The notes under the pieces are model-generated. The model was not told the origin of the DNA, searched no databases, and saw only the letters and a program-made list of their open reading frames with translations. Below, one piece after another: positions 15,196 through 21,932 of a stretch of 22,532 bases of DNA; within the stretch, counting starts at the first letter, position 1; each line of letters opens with the position of its first letter. A program made the translations under genes and the position numbers. Origin of the DNA: DATEEW01 sp035273665. GTDB lineage: Bacteria > Pseudomonadota > Gammaproteobacteria > Burkholderiales > SG8-39. The stretch spans positions 1-22,532 of the forward strand of contig DATEOW010000136.1 in assembly GCA_035273665.1 (NCBI GenBank). The letters are read 5' to 3'.

Positions 15196-17454
15196 ATGCG
15201 ATTTCGTTTTCCCATCGTCATTATCGACGAAGACTTTCGTTCCGAGAACGCCAGCGGCTTGGGCATTCGCGCTTTGGCCAAGGCGATCGAGGATGAGGGG
15301 ATGGAAGTCCTGGGAGTAACGAGCTATGGCGATATGTCGAGCTTCGCTCAGCAACAAAGCAGGGCAAGCGCGTTCATCCTGGCCATCGACGATGAGGAAT
15401 TCGGCGCGGGCTCGGACGAGGAAACCGATGTCGCACTGAAATTCCTGCGGAAATTCGTTGAGGAAATCCGGTTCAAGAACGCGGATATTCCGATCTACCT
15501 GTACGGCGAGACGCGTACCTCGCGCCATATTCCCAACGATGTCCTGCGCGAACTGCATGGCTTCATCCACACGTTCGAAGACACGCCTGAATTCGTTGCG
15601 CGCCACATCATCCGCGAAGCGAAGTCGTACATTGATTCGCTCCCCCCGCCTTTTTTCCGCGCGTTGGTGCATTACGCCCAAGACGGTTCTTACTCATGGC
15701 ACTGCCCCGGGCATTCAGGCGGCGTCGCATTCCTCAAAAGCCCCATCGGCCATATGTTTCACCAGTTCTTCGGCGAGAATATGTTGCGCGCGGATGTGTG
15801 CAACGCTGTGGAGGAATTAGGGCAGTTGCTGGATCACACCGGCCCGGTTGCCGCCTCTGAGCGCAACGCCGCGCGAATATTCAACGCCGATCACTGCTTC
15901 TTTGTCACCAACGGTACTTCGACTTCCAACAAAATGGTGTGGCATTACAGCGTGGCGCCCGGTGACATCGTGGTGGTCGATCGCAACTGCCACAAATCGA
16001 TCTTGCACGCGATCACGATGTGCGGCGCGATTCCGGTGTTCCTCACCCCCAAGCGTAACCACTACGGCATCATCGGGCCAATTCCGGCGGAGGAATTTCA
16101 TCCCGACAATATCCGCAAGAAAATAGAGGCGAACCCCTTTGCACGGGAAGCCCTGGACAAGAAGCCTCGTATTTTGACCATCACGCAATCCACCTATGAC
16201 GGGGTGATGTACAACGTGGAGATGATCAAAGACATCCTCGGCAATTACATCGATACGCTGCATTTCGACGAGGCGTGGCTGCCGCATGCGGCCTTCCACA
16301 ATTTCTATGGCACGATGCATGCGATCGGCGGTGATCGGCCACGGCCCCAGGAGCCGTTGGTATTCGCGACGCAATCGGTTCATAAGCTGCTCGCCGGCCT
16401 GTCACAGGCTTCGCAAATTCTGGTGCAAGAATCGCAGACCCGAAAACTGAACCAGCATTTGTTCAATGAAGCCTATCTGATGCATACCTCCACATCGCCG
16501 CAATATTCCATCATCGCATCTTGTGATGTTGCCGCGGCAATGATGGAAGCGCCCGGAGGCACGGCGCTCGTTGAAGAGTCGCTGCTCGAAGCTATCGAGT
16601 TCCGTCGCGCCATGCGCAAGGTGGACGTGGAGTTCGGTAAGGACTGGTGGTTTAAAGTCTGGGGGCCGGACAAGCTGTCGACGGAGGGCATCGGTACCCG
16701 CGAAGACTGGATGCTCAAGGCAAACGAGAAGTGGCATGGCTTTGGCAATCTTGCACCTGGCTTCAACATGCTTGACCCGATCAAAGCGACCGTCATCACG
16801 CCGGGGCTCGATGTGTCGGGCAAGTTTGCCAAGTCGGGCATCCCGGCTTCCATCGTGACGAAGTATCTGGCCGAACACGGCGTCATTGTGGAAAAGGCCG
16901 GGCTCTACTCCTTCTTCATCATGTTCACGATCGGTATCACCAAGGGCCGCTGGAACACGCTGGTGACCGCCTTGCAGCAATTCAAGGACGACTACGACAA
17001 GAATCAACCGATGTGGCGCGTCATTCCGGAGTTTGTGGCTAAAAATCCCCGCTACGAACGTGTCGGTTTGCGCGACCTATGCGATCAGATCCACGGCATG
17101 TACAAAGCCAATGATGTTGCACGGCTGACAACGGAAATGTATTTATCCGATATGCAGCCGGCCTTGAAGCCTTCCGACGCTTTCGCGCGTATCGCGCATC
17201 GGGAGGTCGATCGCGTCGAAATCGACAAGCTGGAAGGCCGCGTGACCTGCGTGCTGTTGACGCCTTATCCGCCCGGAATTCCGCTATTGATTCCCGGCGA
17301 GCGTTTCAATAAAACCATCGTCGGTTATTTGCAGTTCGCGCGGGATTTCAACGAGAAATTCCCCGGCTTCGAAACGGATATCCACGGGCTCGTGGAAGAG
17401 GATATCGGCGGAAGGATTCGCTACTACGTAGATTGCGTCCGTAGTGCCGATTAA
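15196..17454 (+). CDS. Orn/Lys/Arg decarboxylase (AdiA/LdcC-like, PLP-dependent)
   Basis: 752 aa, the length of inducible basic amino-acid decarboxylases. Residues 1-130 form the response-regulator-like wing domain (VIIDEDFRSENASG at the start). The PLP domain shows HCPGHSGG (about 173-180), TNGTSTSNK, DRNCHKSI, and FDEAW with Asp358, which holds the pyridine nitrogen. The Schiff-base lysine is Lys397 in ATQSVHKLLAGLSQAS. The C-terminal domain follows (LTPYPPGIPLLIPGE). Decarboxylation consumes a proton and yields agmatine, cadaverine or putrescine. FDEAW and FATQSVHKLL look closer to arginine decarboxylase AdiA than to LdcI, but substrate is not certain. The start has a good GGAGG 5 bases upstream. 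The stop TAA overlaps the folA stop on the other strand by 4 bases. The leader contains a terminator, suggesting attenuation. Confidence 0.95.
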   Translation: MRFRFPIVIIDEDFRSENASGLGIRALAKAIEDEGMEVLGVTSYGDMSSFAQQQSRASAFILAIDDEEFGAGSDEETDVALKFLRKFVEEIRFKNADIPIYLYGETRTSRHIPNDVLRELHGFIHTFEDTPEFVARHIIREAKSYIDSLPPPFFRALVHYAQDGSYSWHCPGHSGGVAFLKSPIGHMFHQFFGENMLRADVCNAVEELGQLLDHTGPVAASERNAARIFNADHCFFVTNGTSTSNKMVWHYSVAPGDIVVVDRNCHKSILHAITMCGAIPVFLTPKRNHYGIIGPIPAEEFHPDNIRKKIEANPFAREALDKKPRILTITQSTYDGVMYNVEMIKDILGNYIDTLHFDEAWLPHAAFHNFYGTMHAIGGDRPRPQEPLVFATQSVHKLLAGLSQASQILVQESQTRKLNQHLFNEAYLMHTSTSPQYSIIASCDVAAAMMEAPGGTALVEESLLEAIEFRRAMRKVDVEFGKDWWFKVWGPDKLSTEGIGTREDWMLKANEKWHGFGNLAPGFNMLDPIKATVITPGLDVSGKFAKSGIPASIVTKYLAEHGVIVEKAGLYSFFIMFTIGITKGRWNTLVTALQQFKDDYDKNQPMWRVIPEFVAKNPRYERVGLRDLCDQIHGMYKANDVARLTTEMYLSDMQPALKPSDAFARIAHREVDRVEIDKLEGRVTCVLLTPYPPGIPLLIPGERFNKTIVGYLQFARDFNEKFPGFETDIHGLVEEDIGGRIRYYVDCVRSAD

Positions 17455-17942
17455 CGCTCGTAATTGACGAACTCGAAAGGGTGGTCGCCGCCGCCGGTGC
17501 CTTGCTCACGGAAAGTCACTTTCCATTCATCCCAATCGACGTGAGGGAAGTAGGCGTCGCCTTCGACTTCGGCTTGGACCCAAGTCATGTAAATGCGGTC
17601 CGCGATCGGTAGCGTTTCCTCAAAGATCTGGCCGCCGCCGATGACGACAATCTCGTCCGCATCGCCGGCGATTTCCAGTCCTTCTCTCACCGAGTTCGCG
17701 ACTCTGCAACCCGGCGCATGGAAATCGGCCTGGCGTGTGATCACGATATTGTCGCGGTCGGGCAGGATCTTGCCCAACTGGTCGATGATCGAATCGTAAG
17801 TTTTGCGGCCCATCAACACGGGCTTACCCAAGGTAAGTTGTTTGAAGCGTTTCAGGTCGGCGGGCAGATGCCAGGGCAGTCTGTTATTGCGGCCGATGAC
17901 GCCGTTTTGTGCGACGGCGACGAGCAAGGATATATGTGGCAT
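17451..17942 (-). CDS. folA: Dihydrofolate reductase
   Basis: Reduces dihydrofolate to tetrahydrofolate with NADPH, regenerating the cofactor oxidised by ThyA. With the ATG at 17942 the protein has 163 aa, the family size. The frame is open a further 40 codons upstream, but that part (MARRLKRL...) has no family counterpart. Motifs: ISLLVAVAQNGVIGRNNRLPWHLP, catalytic Asp29 in PADLKRF, VLMGRKTYDSI, and the NADPH loop VVIGGGQIFEETL. The last codon overlaps the decarboxylase stop, so there is no room for a terminator between the convergent genes. thyA lies 4 kb upstream on the same strand, separated by the glr cluster. A perfect TATAAT (18027-18032) lies about 85 bases before the start. Confidence 0.96.
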   Translation of the reverse strand: MPHISLLVAVAQNGVIGRNNRLPWHLPADLKRFKQLTLGKPVLMGRKTYDSIIDQLGKILPDRDNIVITRQADFHAPGCRVANSVREGLEIAGDADEIVVIGGGQIFEETLPIADRIYMTWVQAEVEGDAYFPHVDWDEWKVTFREQGTGGGDHPFEFVNYER

Positions 17943-18026
17943 GTCGGGTGAGAGAGACGTAGAGCGCGATGATTTACAACCAAAGCAATCGATGCGCCGG
18001 GAGGGCCGAGTTATGATGCGTGGTTC

Positions 18027-18032
18027 ATTATA
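18027..18032 (-). promoter_or_regulatory. TATAAT -10 element upstream of folA
   Basis: On the minus strand this is a perfect TATAAT, 85 bases before the folA ATG, in the 128-base divergent region shared with glrK. I find no good -35 at 16-18 bases (the best TTGAAG has only 12), so strength and assignment are uncertain. No clear promoter is seen for glrK in the other direction. Confidence 0.4.
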
Positions 18033-18070
18033 GCCGCGCAGGCGCTTCAAACGCCGAGCCATAAGTACGA

Positions 18071-19513
18071 TTGAGGCTGACGAACTTCTATTATCCCAAG
18101 TCGGTGCTGAAGCTACTGCTCATCGGCTTCGTGGTGGTGTCCCTGCCTTTGGTCATCGCGCTGATCAACGCGACGATATCCGTCCAACGGTTGGCTAACC
18201 AGAGCGAGCTCGCCGTCGACCATGCGGTGCAGGCGGCGCGCGCCCCGCGTCTGCTGATGGAGCAGACGCTATCCATGGAGCGGGTGGTGCGTCAGTACAT
18301 GATCGTGAACGCACCTGATCAGCTGGAAGACTATGACCTCTTGCGCAAAGCGTTCGCGCGGGCGATTGCGGATCTAGGCGCGCTTCCTCTCGAACCGCCG
18401 CAACGCGAGCAACTGCAACGTGTAAGTGCCGAGGAGGCGCGGCTATACGAACAGTTGAAGCAACCGCGGACGCCGACCGAATCGCGCTCCCTGGTGGACG
18501 GTTATGTCGCGCTTTCTGCGCTCACACGCAACATGGTTAACGAGAGCAATCAAATCATCGAAAACGAGATTGAGGCGATGCGTGTTTCCGCCGAGGCGTC
18601 GCAGAAATCGCTCATGTTGCAGTTAGTCGCGGCGTTTCCGCTCGGCCTGATTACCGCCGCCATATTTGCCTTTCTCATTGCACGGCCTATCGCGCAATTG
18701 GAACGGGGTATCCGGCAGTTGGGTAACAACGAATTGGATCAGCGCATCGAGTTACATGGTCCGGCGGATCTCGAATATCTGGGCGAACGTCTCGAGTGGC
18801 TTCGTCACCGCCTCATTGAAATTGAAGAGCAAAAAGCGATGTTTCTCCGCCATATTTCCCATGAATTGAAAACACCGTTGACCGTACTCCGGGAAGGCGC
18901 GGAACTGCTGGCCGATGGCAGTACGGGGACGGTCACGCCGCAGCAAAAGGATGTGATCGAGCTGATGCAAACGAACAGCGCGCTGCTCCAGCAGATGATC
19001 GAAGATTTGCTCAACTATCAACGGGCGCTCGCCAGCATGGCTCGGTTGGATATCAGCGATGTAGATCTGACACAAGTGGCCGCGAGCGTCATCGACGCAC
19101 ATCGCTTGTCGGCTTCTCGGCGAGGGATTGCCCTGCAATTGCAGGCACGCACTGCGCCGCTGCAGGCGGATGCGGACAAGTTACGCGTGGTAGTCGATAA
19201 TCTTATTTCGAATGCCATCAAGTTTTCGCCCGATCATGGCAAAGTATGGATCGGCGTGGCGCCCATCGGTACCGAGGTCCAGTTGGATGTCGTGGACGAG
19301 GGGCCGGGGGTGCCCCAGGCCGATCGCAACAAAGTTTTTGAGTGGTTTTTCCAGGGCGAACGCGTTCAGGCCGGTCGCGTCAAAGGGAGCGGACTCGGTT
19401 TGGCGATTGCGCGCGAGCTTGTATTGGCTCATAAGGGCCGGATCGACATTCTCGACGCGCAGGGGGCGGGCGCGCATTTTCGCGTGCTGCTGCCTAAAGA
19501 AAGAAAGGGATAG
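18071..19513 (+). CDS. glrK: Sensor histidine kinase GlrK (QseE family)
   Basis: Inner-membrane sensor kinase of the GlrK/GlrR (QseE/QseF) envelope-stress system. 480 aa: TM1 about 13-34, periplasmic sensor domain 35-180, TM2 about 181-203, then HAMP. The HisKA motif is FLRHISHELKTPLTVLREG with phospho-acceptor His264. The ATPase part has an N box (DNLISNAIKFSP), G1 (VDEGPGVP) and G2 (GSGLGLAIA). The sequence around the H box and the ending strongly resemble E. coli GlrK. The start is TTG at 18071: a stop lies three codons upstream, no ATG is available, and the TTG yields an N-terminus of the same length as E. coli GlrK. First of four plus-strand genes: glrK, qseG-like, glrR, small lipoprotein. 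Confidence 0.93.
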   Translation: MRLTNFYYPKSVLKLLLIGFVVVSLPLVIALINATISVQRLANQSELAVDHAVQAARAPRLLMEQTLSMERVVRQYMIVNAPDQLEDYDLLRKAFARAIADLGALPLEPPQREQLQRVSAEEARLYEQLKQPRTPTESRSLVDGYVALSALTRNMVNESNQIIENEIEAMRVSAEASQKSLMLQLVAAFPLGLITAAIFAFLIARPIAQLERGIRQLGNNELDQRIELHGPADLEYLGERLEWLRHRLIEIEEQKAMFLRHISHELKTPLTVLREGAELLADGSTGTVTPQQKDVIELMQTNSALLQQMIEDLLNYQRALASMARLDISDVDLTQVAASVIDAHRLSASRRGIALQLQARTAPLQADADKLRVVVDNLISNAIKFSPDHGKVWIGVAPIGTEVQLDVVDEGPGVPQADRNKVFEWFFQGERVQAGRVKGSGLGLAIARELVLAHKGRIDILDAQGAGAHFRVLLPKERKG

Positions 19514-19550
19514 AGAGGGCTCGATTCTGTATCGGGCTATCTGATAAACG

Positions 19551-20114
19551 ATGCTTTTTGATACAGGAAATGTGATCGGCATTTTTCGGCGTGCGCGTCT
19601 TCGTGTTTTCATCTCGACCGGAGCCTTGTGTTTGGCGGTATCCGCGTGCCACTTGCTGCCGACTCAAGCGCCGGAGAAGACGCCTGTCTATGTCGAAGAA
19701 CCTGCGAGCGATGAACCTCGCGTGATTGCGGAGGTCCTTAGTTACGCGCAACGCATTGCTCAGATGAGTCCGGAAGATCAGAAGCGAGACTTGAACAACT
19801 GGACACAGTCCATGACACGCGAGAAGGGTGAAAAAGCGCTGCAGGCGCGCTTGCGTGTCGCGCTATTGTTATCGCAACCCGGGTCGGCTGTACAGGATGA
19901 CGCCCGGGCGCAAAATGTGCTGGAAGCTTACGCGAACGTCCCTGCCAGTGCGGGAACGCTGCGGCAATTCGCCGCTTTTTTGTATGACCAAGTCGCCGAG
20001 CGTGTACGCACGCGTCAGCGGGCCGAGCAACTAAAAGAACAGGTAGACGCCTTGCGCGCCGTCGAACGTTCCATTATCGAACGCGGTCAGAAACCGCAAC
20101 CGAGGAAGCCATGA
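19551..20114 (+). CDS. qseG: QseG/GlrG-like outer-membrane lipoprotein
   Basis: 187 aa from the ATG at 19551. A basic, hydrophobic signal sequence (RRARLRVFISTGALCLAVSAC) ends in a lipobox (LAVSAC) with the lipidated Cys at residue 33. The mature part is helical, charged and ends in a coiled-coil-like stretch (about 150-180). Its position between kinase and regulator is that of QseG, the lipoprotein that in E. coli binds the kinase QseE/GlrK. Sequence similarity is too low for me to assert by eye, so the symbol rests mainly on position and type. An alternative start, GTG at 19572, has AGGA just upstream and would give a more usual signal peptide (Cys26). Its stop overlaps the glrR ATG by 4 bases. 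Confidence 0.8.
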   Translation: MLFDTGNVIGIFRRARLRVFISTGALCLAVSACHLLPTQAPEKTPVYVEEPASDEPRVIAEVLSYAQRIAQMSPEDQKRDLNNWTQSMTREKGEKALQARLRVALLLSQPGSAVQDDARAQNVLEAYANVPASAGTLRQFAAFLYDQVAERVRTRQRAEQLKEQVDALRAVERSIIERGQKPQPRKP

Positions 20115-21481
20115 ATCCGAAAACCGTACTTGTCGTCGATGACGATCCCGACATACTCAAACTCCTTTCGCTGCGGCTTACGACGGCCGGGTATGCAACA
20201 CAAGCCGCCTCCAGTGGTGAGCAAGCGCTGGGCGCAATTGCGATCTCCAGACCGGACGTGGTCATAACGGATTTGAAAATGGGCGGAATGGACGGTTTGG
20301 CGCTGTTTGAAGCGATTCAAAGGCAAATGCCGACGCTGCCCGTCATCATCCTCACCGCCTATGGAACGATCCCCGAGGCCGTGGAAGCGACCAAGCGCGG
20401 CGTCTTCGGCTTCCTGCCCAAGCCTTTCGACGGCAAGATGTTGCTCGATCAAGTCGCACAGGCGGTGCGTACTTCTGCGGTAGGCAACGGCGCCGGCGAG
20501 AAGTGGCGTTCTGAGCTCGTCACGGCGAGTCCACAAATGGACGCCTTGTTGCATCAAGCGAAACTGATTGCGCAATCCGATGCGAGCGTTCTCATCAACG
20601 GTGCGAGCGGTACGGGTAAGGAACTGGTAGCTCGTGCCATCCATCGCGCCAGCAAGCGGAGCGAGGCACCCTTTGTCGCGGTCAATTGCGCCGCCATCCC
20701 CGAAAATTTGCTGGAATCCGAATTGTTCGGACATCGAAAGGGGGCGTTCACCGGTGCCGTCTATGACCACAAGGGGCTTTTCCAATCCGCTGAAGGCGGC
20801 ACGATCTTCCTCGATGAGATCGGCGACATGCCGCTCAACTTGCAAGCCAAGTTGTTGCGTGCCTTACAGGAGCGAGAGGTACGGCCGGTCGGTTCGGCTC
20901 AAGCGGTGCCTATCGACGTGCGCATCGTCTCCGCGACGCATCGCGATTTGGAAGCGAGTGTCAAGGAAGGGCAGTTTCGCGAAGATTTGTATTACCGACT
21001 GAATGTTGTTTCGCTCACGATTGAGCCCTTGTCGGCGCGCCGCGAAGATATCGTCCCGCTCGCAAAGCATTTTCTTTCCACCGTGTCACAGCGTTACAAC
21101 AAAGACGTGAAGACCTTTGCGCCGGACGCGATGGAAGCGCTCATTTCAGCGCCCTGGCCGGGCAATGTGCGTCAGTTGCAGAACGTGATCGAACAGGCGG
21201 TCGCATTGGCAACCTCGCCGATTATTCCTGCCGCGCTCATTCAAAGCGCACTGCGCAGCGAACCGAGCGGCATGACGCCGCTAGATGAAGCAAAACGCGC
21301 CTTCGAACGTGACTATCTGATCCGCATTTTGCGTATCACCAGCGGTAATGTGACCCAGGCGGCGCGGCTGGCGCGTCGCAATCGAACCGAGTTCTACAAA
21401 CTGTTGGACCGCCATCAGTTGCAGCCCGGGATGTTCAAAATACCGAAGCCCGCGCCGGTAGCGGCGGCTCGCGCCCATTGA
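20111..21481 (+). CDS. glrR: Sigma-54-dependent response regulator GlrR (QseF family)
   Basis: 456-aa NtrC-type activator, the phosphorylation partner of GlrK. The receiver domain (1-120) has acidic pocket Asp10-Asp12, phospho-acceptor Asp54, Thr82 and Lys104. The AAA+ domain has Walker A GASGTGK (164-170), the sigma-54 contact loop GAFTGA (211-216), and Walker B IFLDE (232-236). The C-terminal Fis-type helix-turn-helix is in GNVTQAARLARRNRTEFYKLLDRH, nearly the same as in E. coli GlrR. In enterobacteria GlrR activates glmY and rpoE from sigma-54 promoters. Here a sigma-54-type promoter and putative sRNA lie about 260 bases after its stop. It starts at ATGA with the lipoprotein gene; its TGA overlaps the next ATG by one base (TGATG). 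Confidence 0.95.
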   Translation: MNPKTVLVVDDDPDILKLLSLRLTTAGYATQAASSGEQALGAIAISRPDVVITDLKMGGMDGLALFEAIQRQMPTLPVIILTAYGTIPEAVEATKRGVFGFLPKPFDGKMLLDQVAQAVRTSAVGNGAGEKWRSELVTASPQMDALLHQAKLIAQSDASVLINGASGTGKELVARAIHRASKRSEAPFVAVNCAAIPENLLESELFGHRKGAFTGAVYDHKGLFQSAEGGTIFLDEIGDMPLNLQAKLLRALQEREVRPVGSAQAVPIDVRIVSATHRDLEASVKEGQFREDLYYRLNVVSLTIEPLSARREDIVPLAKHFLSTVSQRYNKDVKTFAPDAMEALISAPWPGNVRQLQNVIEQAVALATSPIIPAALIQSALRSEPSGMTPLDEAKRAFERDYLIRILRITSGNVTQAARLARRNRTEFYKLLDRHQLQPGMFKIPKPAPVAAARAH

Positions 21482-21738
21482 TGCGTCTTGCGGCAATCAT
21501 CGCCGCCTCGCTACTGGTGGCTTGCGCAAGTCCGTCTGAACCGGCACGGCCCGGTGCGAGCAAGCCTGCGACGGTGACGCAGAAGATCAATCTTTCCGGA
21601 TACCCGCCGGAATTCCGTACAGGATTTACCGAGGGGTGCAGCGTCGCCCGCGGTGAATCGAAGGCCGCGCGCCCCAAGGGCGAAAGTCAATTCTCTGCCG
21701 GCTGGGCGGACGGATATGACTACTGCAAACGTAAATAA
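21481..21738 (+). CDS. Small lipoprotein of unknown function, 85 aa, fourth gene of the glr operon
   Basis: I do not recognise a characterised family. Residues 1-15 form a lipoprotein signal (MRLAAIIAASLLVAC) with lipobox LVAC. The mature part of about 70 residues is polar and ends in YPPEFRTGFTEGC and FSAGWADGYDYCKRK, with two cysteines that could form a disulfide and a Gly/aromatic pattern. The ATG at 21481 shares one base with the glrR stop (TGATG), which implies translational coupling. A TTG one codon earlier (21478) is an alternative start. Coupling to glrR suggests a part in envelope sensing or feedback, but that is inference from position. Confidence 0.8.
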   Translation: MRLAAIIAASLLVACASPSEPARPGASKPATVTQKINLSGYPPEFRTGFTEGCSVARGESKAARPKGESQFSAGWADGYDYCKRK

Positions 21739-21745
21739 GCGATCA

Positions 21746-21761
21746 AGGCATACACCTTGCA
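21746..21761 (+). promoter_or_regulatory. Sigma-54 promoter candidate
   Basis: AGGCATACACCTTGCA. It has the invariant GG-N10-GC spacing of sigma-54 promoters, GGCA in the -24 box and a full TTGCA in the -12 box (consensus TGGCACG-N4-TTGCA). Mismatches are T to A, C to T and G to A in the outer -24 positions. It lies 8 bases after the small lipoprotein gene and about 260 bases after glrR. Predicted start of transcription is about 21772. I found no TGTC-N10-GACA enhancer (the enterobacterial GlrR site) in the 270 bases upstream. Confidence 0.6.
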
Positions 21762-21805
21762 TGGTTGAAGCTTGTTTCGACCCTTCGGGGCCGGGACCTT
21801 CCTCC

Positions 21806-21842
21806 GAGAGCTCTTTTCTCCCCGAGCAATATTAGAGCTCTC
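21806..21842. repeat. 9-bp perfect inverted repeat (GAGAGCTCT...AGAGCTCTC)
   Basis: Arms at 21806-21814 and 21834-21842 with a 19-base loop. Each arm contains the 8-bp palindrome AGAGCTCT, so the two copies are at once direct and inverted repeats. It is the central hairpin of the candidate sRNA; as DNA, the two palindromes could also be a pair of protein sites. Confidence 0.75.
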
Positions 21843-21848
21843 CGCTTT

Positions 21849-21882
21849 AAAGCCCGCTTCCCTCCCCTGCGGGCTTTTTTTT
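21849..21882 (+). terminator. Intrinsic terminator after the glr operon / candidate sRNA
   Basis: AAAGCCCGC (21849-21857), an 11-base C-rich loop, GCGGGCTTT (21869-21877) and an unbroken run of eight T (21875-21882). Strong on the plus strand. On the minus strand the same stem is followed by only three T, so it would end thyA transcripts weakly. A third GCCCGC copy at 21883-21888 (direct repeat GCCCGCTTCC at 21852 and 21883) allows an alternative hairpin with the T-run as loop. Confidence 0.88.
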
Positions 21883-21932
21883 GCCCGCTTCCAGCGCTCC
21901 CTTTTTTCCGGCTGCGGCAAAAATTACCTACC

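Larger units (their letters stand above)
21772..21882 (+). ncRNA. Candidate sigma-54-controlled small RNA, about 110 nt
   Basis: From the predicted start (about 21772) to the end of the T-tract the strand can fold into three successive hairpins: CCC-TTCG-GGG (21781-21790, a UUCG tetraloop), GAGAGCTCT/AGAGCTCTC (21806-21814 with 21834-21842, 9 bp), and the terminator (21849-21877). Pyrimidine-rich, C-rich stretches remain unpaired: CTTCCTCC in the linker (21798-21805), TTCTCCCC in the loop of hairpin 2 (21816-21823) and TTCCCTCCCC in the terminator loop (21858-21867). These are complementary to Shine-Dalgarno sequences. No good ORF lies in it. It may instead be just the 3' end of the glr mRNA. 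Confidence 0.5.

Noticed and set aside
14927..15319. 130-codon plus-strand frame before the decarboxylase, as a leader peptide
   Set aside because: It runs through the terminator and into the decarboxylase gene, has no ribosome binding site and no family resemblance.
17942..17959. TGTC-N10-GACG, one mismatch from the enterobacterial GlrR site, between folA and glrK
   Set aside because: A 7-of-8 match is expected several times by chance in a window of this size. It overlaps the folA start and has no sigma-54 promoter beside it.
17943..18062. 40-residue N-terminal extension of FolA
   Set aside because: Dihydrofolate reductases begin at the ISLLVAVA strand. The extension is basic and low in sense, and the TATAAT lies inside it.
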